A stretch of DNA of 13,403 nucleotides. Source: JADKFD01 sp050250665. Its GTDB lineage: Bacteria; Pseudomonadota; Gammaproteobacteria; Xanthomonadales; SZUA-5. The notes below the pieces were generated by a model. The model did not search any database. It was given only the letters and a program-made list of their open reading frames with translations, and was not told the origin of the DNA. The translations under genes and the position numbers were made by a program. How positions within the stretch are numbered: the stretch's first letter is position 1; each line of letters opens with the position of its first letter. This document shows positions 13,289-13,403 of the stretch, in pieces. Location: the NCBI GenBank assembly GCA_050250665.1, contig JBFWOF010000090.1, positions 1 to 13,403 of the forward strand. The letters are read 5' to 3'.

Positions 13289-13320
13289 GTAGGCCGGGTC
13301 CGCCCGCCCGCCCGCCCGGG
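13289..13320 (+). repeat. GTAG-headed GC-rich REP-like segment
   Basis: GTAG (13289-13292) precedes GCCGGGTCCGCCC and a short CCCG tandem run, then CCCGGGC. Partial pairing of GCCGGG with CCCGGGC is possible. It resembles other GTAG units in the window, but its stem is poorly defined. Confidence 0.35.
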
Positions 13321-13403
13321 CTGAGCGCAGCGACGGCAAGCGCGCGGCGCCCGGCGGGCCACGTCGCGGCCGCCGGCGCGAACAAGCCGGGCGCACACAC
13401 AAA

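Larger units (their letters stand above)
13111..13403. other. Gene-free right end with stacked repeats
   Basis: No credible gene occupies the last 293 bases. The short open frames on the minus strand are Arg/Pro-rich and lack any family signature. The stretch holds a CGTCATTGC inverted repeat (13165-13249), a GTAG-headed GC-rich segment (from 13289) and a run of CCCG units (about 13301-13319). Confidence 0.6.

Noticed and set aside
13151..13402. Small minus-strand open frames at the right edge
   Set aside because: They lie across inverted repeats and CCCG runs, are Arg/Pro/Ala-rich and lack any motif.

Overview
The window is GC-rich, densely coded DNA from a Gram-negative bacterium. Lipid A/Kdo enzymes, a TolC channel and a lipoprotein-type membrane fusion protein require an outer membrane. 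The lpxL/waaA/tolC/pcm neighbourhood and the GTAG/GTGG-headed REP hairpins fit best with Lysobacterales (Xanthomonadales, Gammaproteobacteria). That placement is inference from gene content and repeat style. No phage, plasmid, transposase, CRISPR, tRNA or rRNA gene is visible.

Layout: (1) 249-1172 (-) is a lipid A acyltransferase of the LpxL family and 1433-2728 (+) is Kdo transferase WaaA; they are divergent. (2) 2940-4316 (-) tolC and 4339-5001 (-) pcm form a pair 22 bp apart, and tolC converges on waaA. (3) 5417-9371 (-) is an efflux operon: TetR regulator, HlyD/YbhG-like lipoprotein, ABC ATPase and ABC-2 permease. Two junctions are 4-bp ATGA overlaps, and a TetR-type operator sits in the promoter. 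With tolC downstream on the same strand, every part of a tripartite exporter is encoded here. (4) 9591-10880 (+) is a DUF2254 membrane protein and 10973-13057 (+) is an exported S9A prolyl oligopeptidase. All nine proteins look intact and ordinary.

The unusual content lies between the genes. Three intergenic gaps (1190-1374, 5131-5408, 7465-7703) hold the same architecture: a left array of 7-bp units GGTTGTT/GGTTGTC, a variable core, and a right array of the inverted unit (AACAACC/AGCAACC/GACAACC). The cores carry other repeats, including a 36-bp inverted repeat and REP hairpins. One element fills the divergent lpxL/waaA promoter gap. One fills, almost base to base, the only non-overlapping junction of the efflux operon and leaves the ATPase gene without a Shine-Dalgarno site. 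One separates that operon from pcm. I recognise no named family for them, and they are my main candidate for something undescribed. A different 7-bp repeat, (CGGGGCA)6, follows the peptidase gene and is a strong G-quadruplex motif.

Around these lie many REP-like hairpins with GTAG or GTGG heads and several unrelated stems: a BIME-like pair at 29-97, 154-222 and 2863-2931, a GTCCAGAC pair at 2765-2834, and single units at 5219, 5292, 7601 and 9492. An 85-bp CGTCATTGC inverted repeat lies at 13165-13249. No RAYT transposase gene is present, so mobilisation would have to act in trans.
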